DNA of 64,000 bases from Martinezella dioscoreae (lineage in GTDB: Bacteria > Pseudomonadota > Alphaproteobacteria > Rhizobiales > Rhizobiaceae). The stretch is from positions 124,001 to 188,000 of the forward strand of contig NZ_BLAJ01000001.1 in NCBI RefSeq assembly GCF_009176305.1, in the 5' to 3' direction. The notes beneath the pieces are model-generated. The model saw only the letters and a program-made list of their open reading frames with translations. It was not told where the DNA came from and searched no databases. The translations under genes and the position numbers were made by a program. Positions 16,236-24,767 of the stretch are shown piece by piece. Numbering within the stretch: position 1 is the first letter of the stretch; each line of letters begins with the position of its first letter.

Positions 16236-17348
16236 TCAGTTCTGCAGCGAGGCGCCGAGCAGGATGATGCCCGTGCAGATGACGAGCAGCGCGCCGAGGA
16301 TCTCGATGCCGTTGCCCACCCAAACCGAAAGTCTCGAGCCCTTGCCGGTGAAACGCACGGCGGTGCCTTTCGCGAAGACAGCGATGATGGCAAGCAGCGA
16401 GACGGTCAGCGCGGTACCGATCGACATGGCGAGGACCGATAGCAGGCCACCAAGATAGAGCCCGTTCAGCATCGAAAAGGTCATGACAAGGAGCGCGCCG
16501 GAGCAGGGACGCAGCCCGACGGCGGCGATGGCGGACCAGGCCTCGCGGGCACTGAACTTTTCGTTCGACAGCATTTTCGGATCGGGAAGATGGGCGTGGC
16601 CGCACGTTTCGCAGTAGGCGCCGTCGCCGCTCGTATGAGCGGGATCATAGCATTGATAGCCGCCGGCGGCGGGCATGGCGGCGCTGCTGCGCGCAAAACC
16701 TCTTGCCGAATCCGTGCCCGTCGCTGCTCCCTCGAACAGAGAAAGGCTGATTGGCCCGGCCGACGTCGCAAGCTGCATGTCTTGACGTTGCGCCCGGCTC
16801 TGCATCATCGCCCGCAGCTTACGGAACAAGAGCCAGCTGCCGAACAGGATGACCATGACGAAGCTTGTGATCTCCATGGCATTAGTCGCCATCGTCATGG
16901 TGATGCCAGACCCGCGCAGGACGAAATAGGCGGCGCCGACAACAAGGACGGCGACGAGGCCCTGGATGAGCGCAGAGACGAAGGAGATGCCGATGCCGCG
17001 TTTCAGCTCGATCTCATTGGCGACCATGTAGGAGGAAATCACCGCCTTGCCGTGGCCGGGGCCGGCGGCATGGAAAATGCCATAGGCGAAGGAAAGGCCT
17101 ATCAGCGTCCAGAGCTGCCAGGGGTCCTGGCGCATGGCCTCGATCGACTTGGTGAGCGCACGATAGAAGGCCTGCTGCTCGTAATTCACATAGAGAAAGA
17201 TTGGCGCCAGCGGGCCGCCCATCGGCTGGAAGCTCGGCTCGGCGGTGCCGATGCCAAGTGGCGAGCCGGCAGCATGGGCGAGACCGGCTGCCGCCAGAAG
17301 GGCGACAGCTGCGGCCGGCGCGAGCGTCCTTATTCTCGAAATCAGCAT
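16236..17348 (-). CDS. NicO/RcnA-like nickel/cobalt exporter
   Basis: A 370-residue inner-membrane protein of the NicO family (RcnA relatives), likely exporting Ni(II)/Co(II). Membrane segments carry family motifs such as LSFAYGIFHAAGPGHGKAVI, the hallmark H-x-x-G-P-G-H-G-K region, and later AAVGLRPCSGALLVMTFSML. A central hydrophilic loop (about residues 180-260) contains a Cys/His cluster, CETCGHAHLPD, that may bind metal. A signal-like N-terminus ends around AGLAHA. It overlaps the upstream DUF1007 gene by 7 bases, so the pair is coupled. The exact metal is not shown by the sequence. Confidence 0.85.
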   Translation of the reverse strand: MLISRIRTLAPAAAVALLAAAGLAHAAGSPLGIGTAEPSFQPMGGPLAPIFLYVNYEQQAFYRALTKSIEAMRQDPWQLWTLIGLSFAYGIFHAAGPGHGKAVISSYMVANEIELKRGIGISFVSALIQGLVAVLVVGAAYFVLRGSGITMTMATNAMEITSFVMVILFGSWLLFRKLRAMMQSRAQRQDMQLATSAGPISLSLFEGAATGTDSARGFARSSAAMPAAGGYQCYDPAHTSGDGAYCETCGHAHLPDPKMLSNEKFSAREAWSAIAAVGLRPCSGALLVMTFSMLNGLYLGGLLSVLAMSIGTALTVSLLAIIAVFAKGTAVRFTGKGSRLSVWVGNGIEILGALLVICTGIILLGASLQN

Positions 17349-18025
17349 TGCACATCTATCCGCGTTGCAAAGAGTTTCGACATGGTCGTCCCCGTCGGAT
17401 CGTTGAAGAAGGCATCCGTCAATGTCGACCTGTTTTCGGCGATGACTTCATCCGGATTGGGCCGGACGACCTTATGCGTGCAGCTTTTGAAGGCATCGCC
17501 CTCCGTCACCAATTCATTGTCGCTCGGGAAATCGATCGAGGTATAGAGTGTCGGGTCGTAGATGCCGAAGCTCAGCTTGTTGCCCTTGGCGAGCGGCATC
17601 GGCTCGGCCGGTTTGACGGCGAAGAACATCAGGAGCTGGCCATCGCGGAAGTCGACATTGATGATATCGGGCTTGTCCACCTTGATCGTTTTGCCATTGA
17701 GCGTCAGGTTCGCATAATAGTCGTAATCGGCCAATGACTCGCGCACCGTCTTGCCGACTTCTTTCAGCTCGTCAGGGTCGAGCTTCAGATTGGTGTTCTT
17801 GTCGAAATCCATGAGGACGGAGGAAGAGAACACCTCGTCGAAGCGCCAGACGTTGCGCAGCTCCTGCACATTGCCATCCGCGCCGGCGAGCACTTCCAGA
17901 CGGGCTTCCACGAAAATATGCGGATGCGCTGATGCTATGGCCGGCGCAAGCAACAGGCCGCCGGTCATGGCAACAGCGTGGATGATCGTGGATTTTCTCA
18001 TGCGTCCGATGTGTTTCGTGAGCAT
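17342..18025 (-). CDS. DUF1007 periplasmic protein, partner of NicO exporter
   Basis: A DUF1007 family exported protein, 227 residues from the ATG at 18025 or 219 from the ATG at 18001. Both starts leave a good signal peptide ending ALAPAIASA-type before HPHIFVEA; the mature N-terminal H-P-H motif is characteristic and could bind metal. The rest is beta-rich and acidic, including LMDFDKNTNLKLDPDELKEVG and FFAVKPAEPMP. In many proteobacteria DUF1007 genes sit directly before NicO-type nickel/cobalt transporters, as here with a 7-base overlap. A periplasmic metal-handling or accessory role is inferred. Confidence 0.82.
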   Translation of the reverse strand: MLTKHIGRMRKSTIIHAVAMTGGLLLAPAIASAHPHIFVEARLEVLAGADGNVQELRNVWRFDEVFSSSVLMDFDKNTNLKLDPDELKEVGKTVRESLADYDYYANLTLNGKTIKVDKPDIINVDFRDGQLLMFFAVKPAEPMPLAKGNKLSFGIYDPTLYTSIDFPSDNELVTEGDAFKSCTHKVVRPNPDEVIAENRSTLTDAFFNDPTGTTMSKLFATRIDVQC

Positions 18026-18091
18026 TGATTCACTTCGTTTTCTGGTCAGGAAATGAGACGGAATTGGGACCGGGCGGCCAACCTTGCCCGT

Positions 18092-18985
18092 TCAGCCGTT
18101 CTTGCGGAACCAGTTGTGCAGGTAGTCCACAAAGATGCGCACCTTGGCCGGGAGGTAGCGGCGGTGCGGGTAGACGGCATAGATGCCGCGGTCCGTCGGC
18201 AGGTAGTCATTGAACAGCGTCAGCAGCTGTCCGCTTTCGATCGCCTTGCGGCCGATGAAATCCGGGACGATGGCAACGCCGAGATCGGCGAGCGCCGCAC
18301 GCAGCGTTGCATGCGGGCTATTGACCTCGAGCGTGCCGTTGATAGCGACGTTGAAGGTCGTGCTGTCGGCATCGACGAAGCGAATAGTGCCTTGCGAGCG
18401 GGTGTTGGTGTCGATGATGAAGGGAATGCGCGCAAGGTCAGTCGGATGTTCCAGCGTCGGATAACGATCGAGGAACGCTTGCGTCGCGCAGAGATGGACG
18501 CGGAAATCGGAAATCTTGCGGGCAATCATGCCGGAGTCTTCGAGTTTGGTGATGCGCACGGCGACATCGAAGCCTTCCTCGATCAGGTCCACGAAGCGGT
18601 CGTCGGCAGCGATTTCCAGCGCAAGATCGGGATTCTCCTTGGCGAAGTCGATCAGCGACTGCCCGACATCGGCGTCGACAAAGGTGCGCGGCACGGAAAC
18701 ACGCAGCCGACCTTTAAGTTGCTGGTTGTTCTCGCGCACCAGGTCGGCGAGATTGTCGATCTCCTTCAGGATGTCGGAGGCGGTACGATAATAGGTATGG
18801 CCGGCCTCCGTCATGGAGAATTGACGCGTGGTGCGGTTCAACAGCAGCGCGCCGAGCTCGTCTTCCAATTCCCGGACATATTTCGACAAGAGCGCCTTGG
18901 AGCGGCCGGTCTTGCGCGCGGCTGCCGAAAATCCCTCGGCCTCGACCACGTCGATGAAGGCGCGAATCCGGGTCAAAGTGTCCAT
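18092..18985 (-). CDS. LysR family transcriptional regulator
   Basis: A 297-residue LysR-type regulator. The N-terminal helix-turn-helix is FIDVVEAEGFSAAARKTGRSKALLSKYVRELEDELG split over residues 9-44, followed by LLNRTTRQFSMTEAG. The C-terminal effector domain (about 90-297) has the usual two-lobe pattern. ATG 18985 is preferred, with GGGAGG 7 bases upstream; an ATG at 19024 would add 13 residues without support. It is the first minus-strand gene after the long ornithine decarboxylase leader region, so it is divergent from that gene. Whether it controls odc or the downstream DUF1007/NicO genes is not shown. Confidence 0.92.
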   Translation of the reverse strand: MDTLTRIRAFIDVVEAEGFSAAARKTGRSKALLSKYVRELEDELGALLLNRTTRQFSMTEAGHTYYRTASDILKEIDNLADLVRENNQQLKGRLRVSVPRTFVDADVGQSLIDFAKENPDLALEIAADDRFVDLIEEGFDVAVRITKLEDSGMIARKISDFRVHLCATQAFLDRYPTLEHPTDLARIPFIIDTNTRSQGTIRFVDADSTTFNVAINGTLEVNSPHATLRAALADLGVAIVPDFIGRKAIESGQLLTLFNDYLPTDRGIYAVYPHRRYLPAKVRIFVDYLHNWFRKNG

Positions 18986-19203
18986 GGTGAAGCCTCCCGC
19001 TAACTGTTTCCGGATGTTGAACAAAATGCTTCGATTTGTTCAATTATTTTTTTCGGGCATGGGAGAAAAATTTTCTTGATTATGTCGGCGAATATTCCTA
19101 TTTCGAGGTCAGCCCAAAGTCGCACGTGCCCGTGGGTGTCCGCCGATCCTCGATGTGGTGAGAAAATCGGTAAGGTACCTGGAATTAACCCCTCCAGTCG
19201 CTA

Positions 19204-19514
19204 TTCCGGCCAACCGGAAAATGCGAGGACATCTGAAGCAACGACGGTGCGGGCCTTTTTGTTCTCTCCCGGCTTTCCATCAGCCGGGGTTACTGAAGAG
19301 GCACACCTTCATTGCCGGAAGTGCGGTTGGGATATTCCCTCCAATCCATGGCAGACAAAGCGAATTAGCGCCGCTTGCGGCACTGGTTCATCATCCGCGC
19401 TTCGCGCATTTGCACGGTACCGGGGTCTCCACCGGCTGGTTCCTGAGCGAGTGAGCGTCGCCCTTTGTCCTCTGGGTTTTCCCCGGAGCCTTTGGAATTT
19501 GAAAGGGAATTGAC
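19204..19514 (+). promoter_or_regulatory. Structured 5' leader of ornithine decarboxylase (speF-motif candidate)
   Basis: The 529-base gap between the LysR and ornithine decarboxylase starts holds a series of hairpins on the plus strand: TTCCGG-CCAA-CCGGAA (19204-19219), CCCGGCT-7-AGCCGGG (19268-19288) and a 7-bp stem at 19470-19488. The RBS AAAGGG (19502-19507) can pair with CCCTTT at 19461-19466, or locally with CCTTT at 19489-19493, so translation could be switched by alternative folding. A computationally defined speF RNA motif is known upstream of ornithine decarboxylase genes in alphaproteobacteria. The position and size fit, but I could not align the consensus. Confidence 0.55.
19221..19454 (+). 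other. Possible leader peptide ORF ahead of ornithine decarboxylase
   Basis: An open frame from ATG 19221 (78 codons; no clear ribosome binding site) ends at TGA 19452-19454, 7 bases before the CCCTTT that can mask the odc ribosome binding site. Its C-terminal part reads LVHHPRFAHLHGTG and ends in TGWFLSE. The RFAH segment recalls KFAH in the enterobacterial ornithine-sensing SpeFL arrest peptide, a short and possibly accidental match. No usable closer start (ATG, GTG or TTG) was found in this frame. It is recorded as a hypothesis, not as a gene. Confidence 0.25.
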
Positions 19515-20648
19515 ATGACCACGCAACGTATTCGCGATTTCCTCGCTGCCCGACGTCCGGACGGTCCTTGCCTGGTGGTCGATCTCGATGTCGTCCGCGA
19601 CAATTTTCACGCCTTCCGTCATGCCATGCCGGACAGCGCCATCTATTATGCCGTCAAGGCCAATCCGGCTCCGGAAGTGCTGCGCCTGCTCGCAAGCCTC
19701 GGCTCCAACTTCGATTGCGCGTCCGTCGCCGAAATCGAAATGGCGCTCGATGCCGGCGCGACCGCTCAGCGTATCTCCTACGGCAACACCATCAAGAAGG
19801 AGCGCGATATCGCCCGTGCGCATGCACTCGGTATCAACCTCTTCGCCGTCGACAGCCATGAGGAAGTCGAGAAGATCTCGCGTGCCGCACCCGGCGCCCG
19901 CGTGTTCTGCCGTGTCCTGACGGATGGCGAAGGCGCGGAATGGCCGCTGTCGCGCAAGTTCGGCTGCGTCCCGCAGATGGCCGTCGACGTTCTCGTCTAT
20001 GCTCATCAGCTCGGTCTGGAATCCTATGGCGTGTCTTTCCACGTCGGCTCGCAGATGACCAAGGTCGATGCCTGGGACGATGCTCTTGCCGATGCCAAGC
20101 GGGTTTTCGTTTCGCTCGCCAAGCAGGGCATCCACCTGCAGATGGTCAACATGGGTGGCGGGTTCCCGACCAAGTATCTGCGCGACGTTCCCTCGGCCGA
20201 AGCCTATGGCAAGGCGATCTTTGCGTCTCTGCGCGCCCATTTCGGCAACCAGATCCCGCACACGATCATCGAGCCGGGCCGCGGCATGGTTGGCAATGCC
20301 GGCGTGATCAAGGCTGAAGTCGTCCTGATTTCCAAGAAGTCGGACAATGACGCCGCTCGCTGGGTCTTCCTCGATATCGGCAAATTCGGCGGTCTCGCCG
20401 AAACCATGGACGAGGCGATCCGCTATCCGATCCGCACGACGCGCGACGGCGACGAGATGGAACCCTGCGTCATTGCCGGCCCGACCTGCGATTCGGCCGA
20501 CGTGCTCTATGAGAAGAACCTCTATCCGCTGCCGGTGTCGCTCACCATCGGCGACGAGGTTCTGATCGAAGGCACCGGCGCCTATACCACGACCTACTCG
20601 GCTGTGGCGTTCAATGGCTTCGACCCGCTGAAGGCCTACATTATCTAA
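19515..20648 (+). CDS. Ornithine/lysine decarboxylase, fold III (PLP)
   Basis: A 377-residue PLP-dependent decarboxylase of the alanine-racemase-like fold III group (ODC/DAP decarboxylase family), making putrescine from ornithine and possibly cadaverine from lysine. The PLP lysine is in YYAVKANP (K48). The phosphate loop contains NMGGGFPTKY and EPGRGMVGNAG, and the second-subunit cysteine is in GPTCDSADVLYE (C325). Its length matches bacterial eukaryote-like ODCs. RBS AAAGGGAATTGAC precedes the ATG. The long structured leader suggests feedback control by polyamines or ornithine (inference). A GNAT gene follows at 113 bases. Confidence 0.93.
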   Translation: MTTQRIRDFLAARRPDGPCLVVDLDVVRDNFHAFRHAMPDSAIYYAVKANPAPEVLRLLASLGSNFDCASVAEIEMALDAGATAQRISYGNTIKKERDIARAHALGINLFAVDSHEEVEKISRAAPGARVFCRVLTDGEGAEWPLSRKFGCVPQMAVDVLVYAHQLGLESYGVSFHVGSQMTKVDAWDDALADAKRVFVSLAKQGIHLQMVNMGGGFPTKYLRDVPSAEAYGKAIFASLRAHFGNQIPHTIIEPGRGMVGNAGVIKAEVVLISKKSDNDAARWVFLDIGKFGGLAETMDEAIRYPIRTTRDGDEMEPCVIAGPTCDSADVLYEKNLYPLPVSLTIGDEVLIEGTGAYTTTYSAVAFNGFDPLKAYII

Positions 20649-20677
20649 GGTCCGGCAGGGATCTGAAGTTCGACAAA

Positions 20678-20704
20678 GCCGCCCCCGTAACCATCCGGGG
20701 CGGC
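20678..20704. other. Hairpin between ornithine decarboxylase and GNAT genes
   Basis: An 8-bp perfect GC stem (GCCGCCCC with GGGGCGGC) and an 11-base loop lies 29 bases after the odc stop. No T-run follows, so it may act as a partial terminator or as an mRNA 3' stabiliser. Confidence 0.45.
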
Positions 20705-20761
20705 ACCCTCACAATAGTTCGTCACCACCGCTGATAACGGTATTGGGCACGGGAGGCCGAG

Positions 20762-21352
20762 ATGGCCGCTGTTCTTGATTCTGTCCGCGCATTCTTTGCG
20801 CCGTCCACATTCACTCTCGACCTGGAAAACGCAGGCGATGTCGTTGCGCGCGAAAACCTACTGGATCGCGCCATGGGTCCCGACCGCCGCAAGAAGTCGT
20901 CGGAAAAGCTGCGCCAGGGCCGCGTGCCGGCTGAAGGTCTGGCAATCGTCGCGCGCGATCGCGCCGGCCATGTCATCGGCACGGTTCGCCTCTGGAACGT
21001 CGAAGCCGGCGTCGATCGGGAGACGCGCCCGGTCGAGGCGCTGCTGCTCGGCCCGCTGGCGATCGATCCCGCCTATGAAGGTAAGGGCATCGGCTCGGCG
21101 CTGATGCGCGCCGCCATCCTGGAAGCCAAGAAGCGCGGCCATGGCGCGATCCTGCTCGTCGGCGATGCGCCTTACTACGAGCGTTTCGGCTTCTTTGCCG
21201 CAAAGACGCGCCATCTCGTCATGCCGGGGCCGTTCCAGCGCGAGCGCTTCCTGGCCCTCGAGCTCAAGGAAGGGTGGCTCGACAGCGCCGCCGGCATGAT
21301 CGTCGCCAGCGGCCGCAAACTGGCCCAGCCGCCGATAGCAAAGGCTGCATAA
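20762..21352 (+). CDS. GNAT family N-acetyltransferase
   Basis: A 196-residue acetyltransferase of the GNAT superfamily. The acetyl-CoA pyrophosphate loop appears as IDPAYEGKGIGSALMRAAI (Q/R-x-x-G-x-G/A type, here EGKGIGS), followed by GHGAILLVGDAPYYERFGF, a strand-helix typical of the YhbS-like subgroup. A ribosome binding site GGGAGG lies 6 bases upstream. Its placement just after ornithine decarboxylase makes polyamine acetylation conceivable, but this YhbS-like type is not known for that, and the substrate remains open. A bidirectional terminator follows. Confidence 0.88.
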   Translation: MAAVLDSVRAFFAPSTFTLDLENAGDVVARENLLDRAMGPDRRKKSSEKLRQGRVPAEGLAIVARDRAGHVIGTVRLWNVEAGVDRETRPVEALLLGPLAIDPAYEGKGIGSALMRAAILEAKKRGHGAILLVGDAPYYERFGFFAAKTRHLVMPGPFQRERFLALELKEGWLDSAAGMIVASGRKLAQPPIAKAA

Positions 21353-21379
21353 AGGACTCGAACAGTCTCGACGTATTAT

Positions 21380-21412
21380 AAGGCCTCCGCCGCCCGGTCG
21401 GAGGCCTTATTA
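21380..21412. terminator. Bidirectional terminator between GNAT and peroxidase genes
   Basis: A perfect 10-bp stem (AAGGCCTCCG with CGGAGGCCTT) and a 9-base loop sit between converging genes; ATTATTT follows on the plus strand and ATAATA on the minus strand. It overlaps the last codon of the minus-strand gene. Confidence 0.85.
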
Positions 21413-22792
21413 TTTCGCAGCCTTCACGCTGTCCTTTGTCGGGTCATAGCCATCCGTCAGCGTTTTCAGGAAGGCGACGACATCGGCTATCTCGGCGTCG
21501 TTGAGGGCTGGGGCATCGCCGGGCTTGCGGTTCATCGGGGCGTCGATGACATCGATATTCGCCCGATACTGCGCTGGCAAATCATCATATTTCAGCACCT
21601 TGCCGCTCGCATCCTTCGGATAGATCTCATCCGGGTTGGTATCGCGCTTGACATAGAAACGGGTCACATCCTCAAGGCTCCGATAGACGCCATTGTGGAA
21701 GAAGGCATGGCGGGCCGCGACATTGCGCAGCGTCGGCGTCTTGAACAGCCCGCAATTCTGCGGCTGGGCGGAATAGGTGTCGTTGCGCAGCGGGCCGCAA
21801 ATGCCGGTGTCGTAGTAATGCGCATCGGCATTGGCCGGAATGGCCGGATTGCGCGGTGCGGCGAGTGCCTCGAACTCGAAATCGGTAAAGTTGGGCATCT
21901 GCCCGTCGCCGGTCATCTTATCGAGATGGCAGGAGGCGCAATTGCCCTTGTTCGCATCGTCGAAGAGCTTCAGACCCCGCGCTTCTGCATCCGTCAGCAC
22001 TGCCTTGCCGCGCAGATAGTAGTCGTACTTGCTGGTATAGGGATGGAAGGAGCTGTCCTCGATCTGATAGCGGGCGAGCGCGAAGCCGATCTCGGAGATC
22101 GTCATGTCCTGATCGCTGAGGATATTGTCGCCGAAGAGCGCCGAAATCTCCTTGCCGTAACTCTCTTTCAGCTTGGCATAGACGGTGGCCGCATCGGCAT
22201 TCGCCATCTCGAAGGGTGAGATCATTGGCTGCAGGGCCTGTTCCTCCAGCGAATCGACACGCCCATCCCAGAACATGCCGCCCTGCGGCACGAGGTTTGC
22301 TGCGGCTGCCGCATCGGCCTTGACGACGGCCTGGGCGGTCATCGGGCCGGCGACGGCGGCCGGAGCATTGGCCAGAGCCACGCCCGACGCTTCGGTCATC
22401 GGCGATGCTTCCGCCGCTTCGTCGGCAGCGCTCTCTTCTCCGATCGAGAAGGATGGCGTCGACATTTTGTAGGCGAGGCTCGGCACTGCGCGGATACCCG
22501 GCTGATCGAGATGCGGGCCACCGAGCTGGACGGCACGGTCGTTGGCCGGCGCGTAGTGGTTGGCCGGATCGTGACAGGTCGCGCAGGACATCTGGCCGCC
22601 GCCCGAGAGTGACGGATCGAAGAACAGCTTCTTGCCGAGTTGCGCCACCGCGCTCAGCGGCGCCTGGTCATCATAGCCATCGGTTGCCGAAGCACTGGCG
22701 GCCGGTTCGTTTGCCATGCCTGCAGCCGCACCCGCAAGCGACAGGCCCGCGAGTGCGATGAGCGGCAGGAGACGGCGGTAGGTCAGGGGCAT
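21410..22792 (-). CDS. Di-heme cytochrome c peroxidase-like protein
   Basis: A 460-residue exported protein with a signal peptide (LIALAGLSLAGAAAGMA) and two CxxCH haem c sites: C70-x2-C73-H74 in MSCATCHDP and C285-x2-C288-H289 in NCASCHLDK. This is the MauG/CcpA di-heme peroxidase arrangement. FWDGR (174-178) and TLRNVAARHAFFHNGVY are conserved family segments. Unusually, residues about 119-168 are an Ala/Glu/Val-rich low-complexity insertion just before FWDGR. It is expected in the periplasm, reducing H2O2 or oxidising a partner. The secreted phosphoesterase gene lies 19 bases upstream, so the two form one operon. Confidence 0.9.
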   Translation of the reverse strand: MPLTYRRLLPLIALAGLSLAGAAAGMANEPAASASATDGYDDQAPLSAVAQLGKKLFFDPSLSGGGQMSCATCHDPANHYAPANDRAVQLGGPHLDQPGIRAVPSLAYKMSTPSFSIGEESAADEAAEASPMTEASGVALANAPAAVAGPMTAQAVVKADAAAAANLVPQGGMFWDGRVDSLEEQALQPMISPFEMANADAATVYAKLKESYGKEISALFGDNILSDQDMTISEIGFALARYQIEDSSFHPYTSKYDYYLRGKAVLTDAEARGLKLFDDANKGNCASCHLDKMTGDGQMPNFTDFEFEALAAPRNPAIPANADAHYYDTGICGPLRNDTYSAQPQNCGLFKTPTLRNVAARHAFFHNGVYRSLEDVTRFYVKRDTNPDEIYPKDASGKVLKYDDLPAQYRANIDVIDAPMNRKPGDAPALNDAEIADVVAFLKTLTDGYDPTKDSVKAAK

Positions 22793-22811
22793 TTCCGTCT
22801 CCCTTCTGGAT

Positions 22812-24440
22812 TTACGATGCCTGGTTGCCGGTCTTTGGATCGAGGATCAGCTTCGGCGCGTCACCTTTGGACCAGTCGAACATGGTGTTCAGCGAGCCCG
22901 AGAGCACATCGAAGGAGCCGCCGCCGAGGCGGGCGCCGCCCATCCAGTTATCTTCGATGAAGCGCATGACGGAGGTCTGGTCCGTCAGCGTGTGATCGAC
23001 GAAGTTGACCTTGGCATAAGGCGAGATGACGAGCAGCGGCTGGCGCGTGCCGTAGCCGCACCGTCCCTGCGCCGGCTGGCCGTTGACGCCGGGCAGGGCA
23101 GTGCCGGTGGAACAGCCGTCGCCGCTCAGAACGTCATAGCCTTTGACGGGGATTTTCGACGGATTGACGACCGCATGGGCATGATCATACCAGCCGTCGG
23201 AATCGTCGTAGAGGATAATGATGGCGGTGTCCTTCCAGTCCGGCGAATTCTGCACGGTGTTGACCACCTGTGTGACGAATTCCTGCTCGTCGAGCGGATC
23301 GGAATAGCCGGCGTGGCCATCTTGATAGGCCGGTGCCTTCAGGAAGCTGACGGCGGGCATATTGCCGTTCTTCAGGGCCGCGTAGAAATCCGTCATGTCG
23401 TACTGGTGATTTGCCGCATCGGTCGTGCCGATCGTTGCCACCGAAGACGGACGCGCATGTGTCGGGTTGGCCGTTGAGGCGTAATACTGGAACGGCTGGT
23501 GATGCGGAATATAATCGGTGTAATTGACCTTGGTGATGGCCGATGTAGTCGCGCGCTTGCAGCCGGTCGTGCCGTCCGGGTTGGTCTGCGAGAGGTCGAA
23601 GCCGCCCTCGAAGAAGCCCCAGGTGATCTTGTGCTCGTTCAACATGTCGCCGATGTTCTTGCCGTACATCAGCGCCGTCTGGCCGACCGAACAGACGTCG
23701 CCCGTCGGATCGAAATCGCTGATCGCGGTCCAGCCGCCATTGCCGTCGGGCACGATGCGGCCCTTGGAATAGGTGCCGTCGCTTTCCAGCGTATAGCCGG
23801 GCGGCAGGATGGCGCCATTGGTCTGGCCGGAGATCAGGTTCAGCGCGCCGGGGGTCGAAGGGCCGAAATTGGTGGAGAAGGAATTGTCGTTCAGCGCATA
23901 GTGCTGGGCATAATTCCAAAGGGCCGTGACGGTGTTACCGTCGTAATAGCCCATGACCTGACCCTTGGTGCCGAAGGCGCCGGCAGCACCCTTGGTGCCC
24001 TTGCCGGTATTGGCGGGGAAGAGGTCCATGGCGAAGTTGTTGTAGGCGGCCTGTTCGGCGGTATAGCCATGGTTCTGCGACTGGGTTGCGGCCTGCGTGC
24101 GGTCGAGCCGGAAGGGGGCTGCCGCATCGGCGCCGTTTGCCGTGTTGGTTTTGTTCGGATTGTTGTCCAGAAGACCGGCATTGGCGAGCGTATTGATATC
24201 GGTCGGCGTGTTGTCGGCGGCCTTGAATGCCGGTTCGCCATCGACGTTCGCTGCCTTGGGGTAGGTCGCGAAATAATGGTCGAAGGAGACATTTTCCTGG
24301 AAGATAACGACAAGATGCTTGATGGGGGTCGCGGTATTCGGCGCCGGCGCCATATCGGCGGCACCGGCGGCGGAACAGAGCAAAACAAGGGTAAGCGCGC
24401 TGCCGGCTTTAAGGGCGGCGCGACGTGAAAAACTGGTCAT
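22812..24440 (-). CDS. Secreted phosphoesterase (phospholipase C/acid phosphatase AcpA family)
   Basis: A 542-residue exported protein of the PF04185-type phosphoesterase family (phospholipase C/AcpA acid phosphatases). The Tat-like N-terminus has SRRAALKAGSALTL and ends near GAADMAPAP. The family's first catalytic region HLVVIFQENVSFDHYFATYP is complete, and the metal-site segments TAIIILYDDSDGWYDHAHAV and RCGYGTRQPLLVISPYAKVN are intact. The start at 24440 has AGAGGA 7 bases upstream; an ATG at 24446 overlaps that site. Acts on a phosphate ester in the periplasm or outside; the substrate is unknown. Operon with the di-heme peroxidase downstream. Confidence 0.87.
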   Translation of the reverse strand: MTSFSRRAALKAGSALTLVLLCSAAGAADMAPAPNTATPIKHLVVIFQENVSFDHYFATYPKAANVDGEPAFKAADNTPTDINTLANAGLLDNNPNKTNTANGADAAAPFRLDRTQAATQSQNHGYTAEQAAYNNFAMDLFPANTGKGTKGAAGAFGTKGQVMGYYDGNTVTALWNYAQHYALNDNSFSTNFGPSTPGALNLISGQTNGAILPPGYTLESDGTYSKGRIVPDGNGGWTAISDFDPTGDVCSVGQTALMYGKNIGDMLNEHKITWGFFEGGFDLSQTNPDGTTGCKRATTSAITKVNYTDYIPHHQPFQYYASTANPTHARPSSVATIGTTDAANHQYDMTDFYAALKNGNMPAVSFLKAPAYQDGHAGYSDPLDEQEFVTQVVNTVQNSPDWKDTAIIILYDDSDGWYDHAHAVVNPSKIPVKGYDVLSGDGCSTGTALPGVNGQPAQGRCGYGTRQPLLVISPYAKVNFVDHTLTDQTSVMRFIEDNWMGGARLGGGSFDVLSGSLNTMFDWSKGDAPKLILDPKTGNQAS

Positions 24441-24767
24441 CGTCATATCCTCTTCGAGTGGGGGCATTGCTCCGGCGCATTTGCGCCACGCCGGGCATAG
24501 AGAACCCTTTCGAGCTATCAATGGAGCATGACAGTTCCATGAAGGGTAAGGGGAGCGTTTCCGGTGCTACCTTATGTCACGGACTGGTGGCGGGGCGCTT
24601 CCTCACCCGCCCTCGTGCTTCGAGACGGCCCTTCGGGCCTCCTCAGTATGAGGGCTGATCTGCGTGCCTCGTCACGGAACTTGCTCCGCCTCATGGTTAG
24701 GTGCAGCGGAAGAGCACCGAAAACGACGATGCCTCGAACCACGAGGTGGCCACAGTCCCAGGCGAAA
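24441..24767. repeat. Gene-free gap with repeat fragments upstream of the phosphoesterase
   Basis: I see no gene in this 327-base gap. It must hold the promoter of the phosphoesterase operon. Around 24595-24720 it carries CCTCACCCGCCCTCGTGCTT, CGAGACGGCCCTTCGGGCC, CTCAGTATGAGGG and CGAACCACGAGGTGG. These resemble the arms of the repeat at 3176-3363, so a degenerate copy of the same intergenic element family is likely. Confidence 0.5.
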
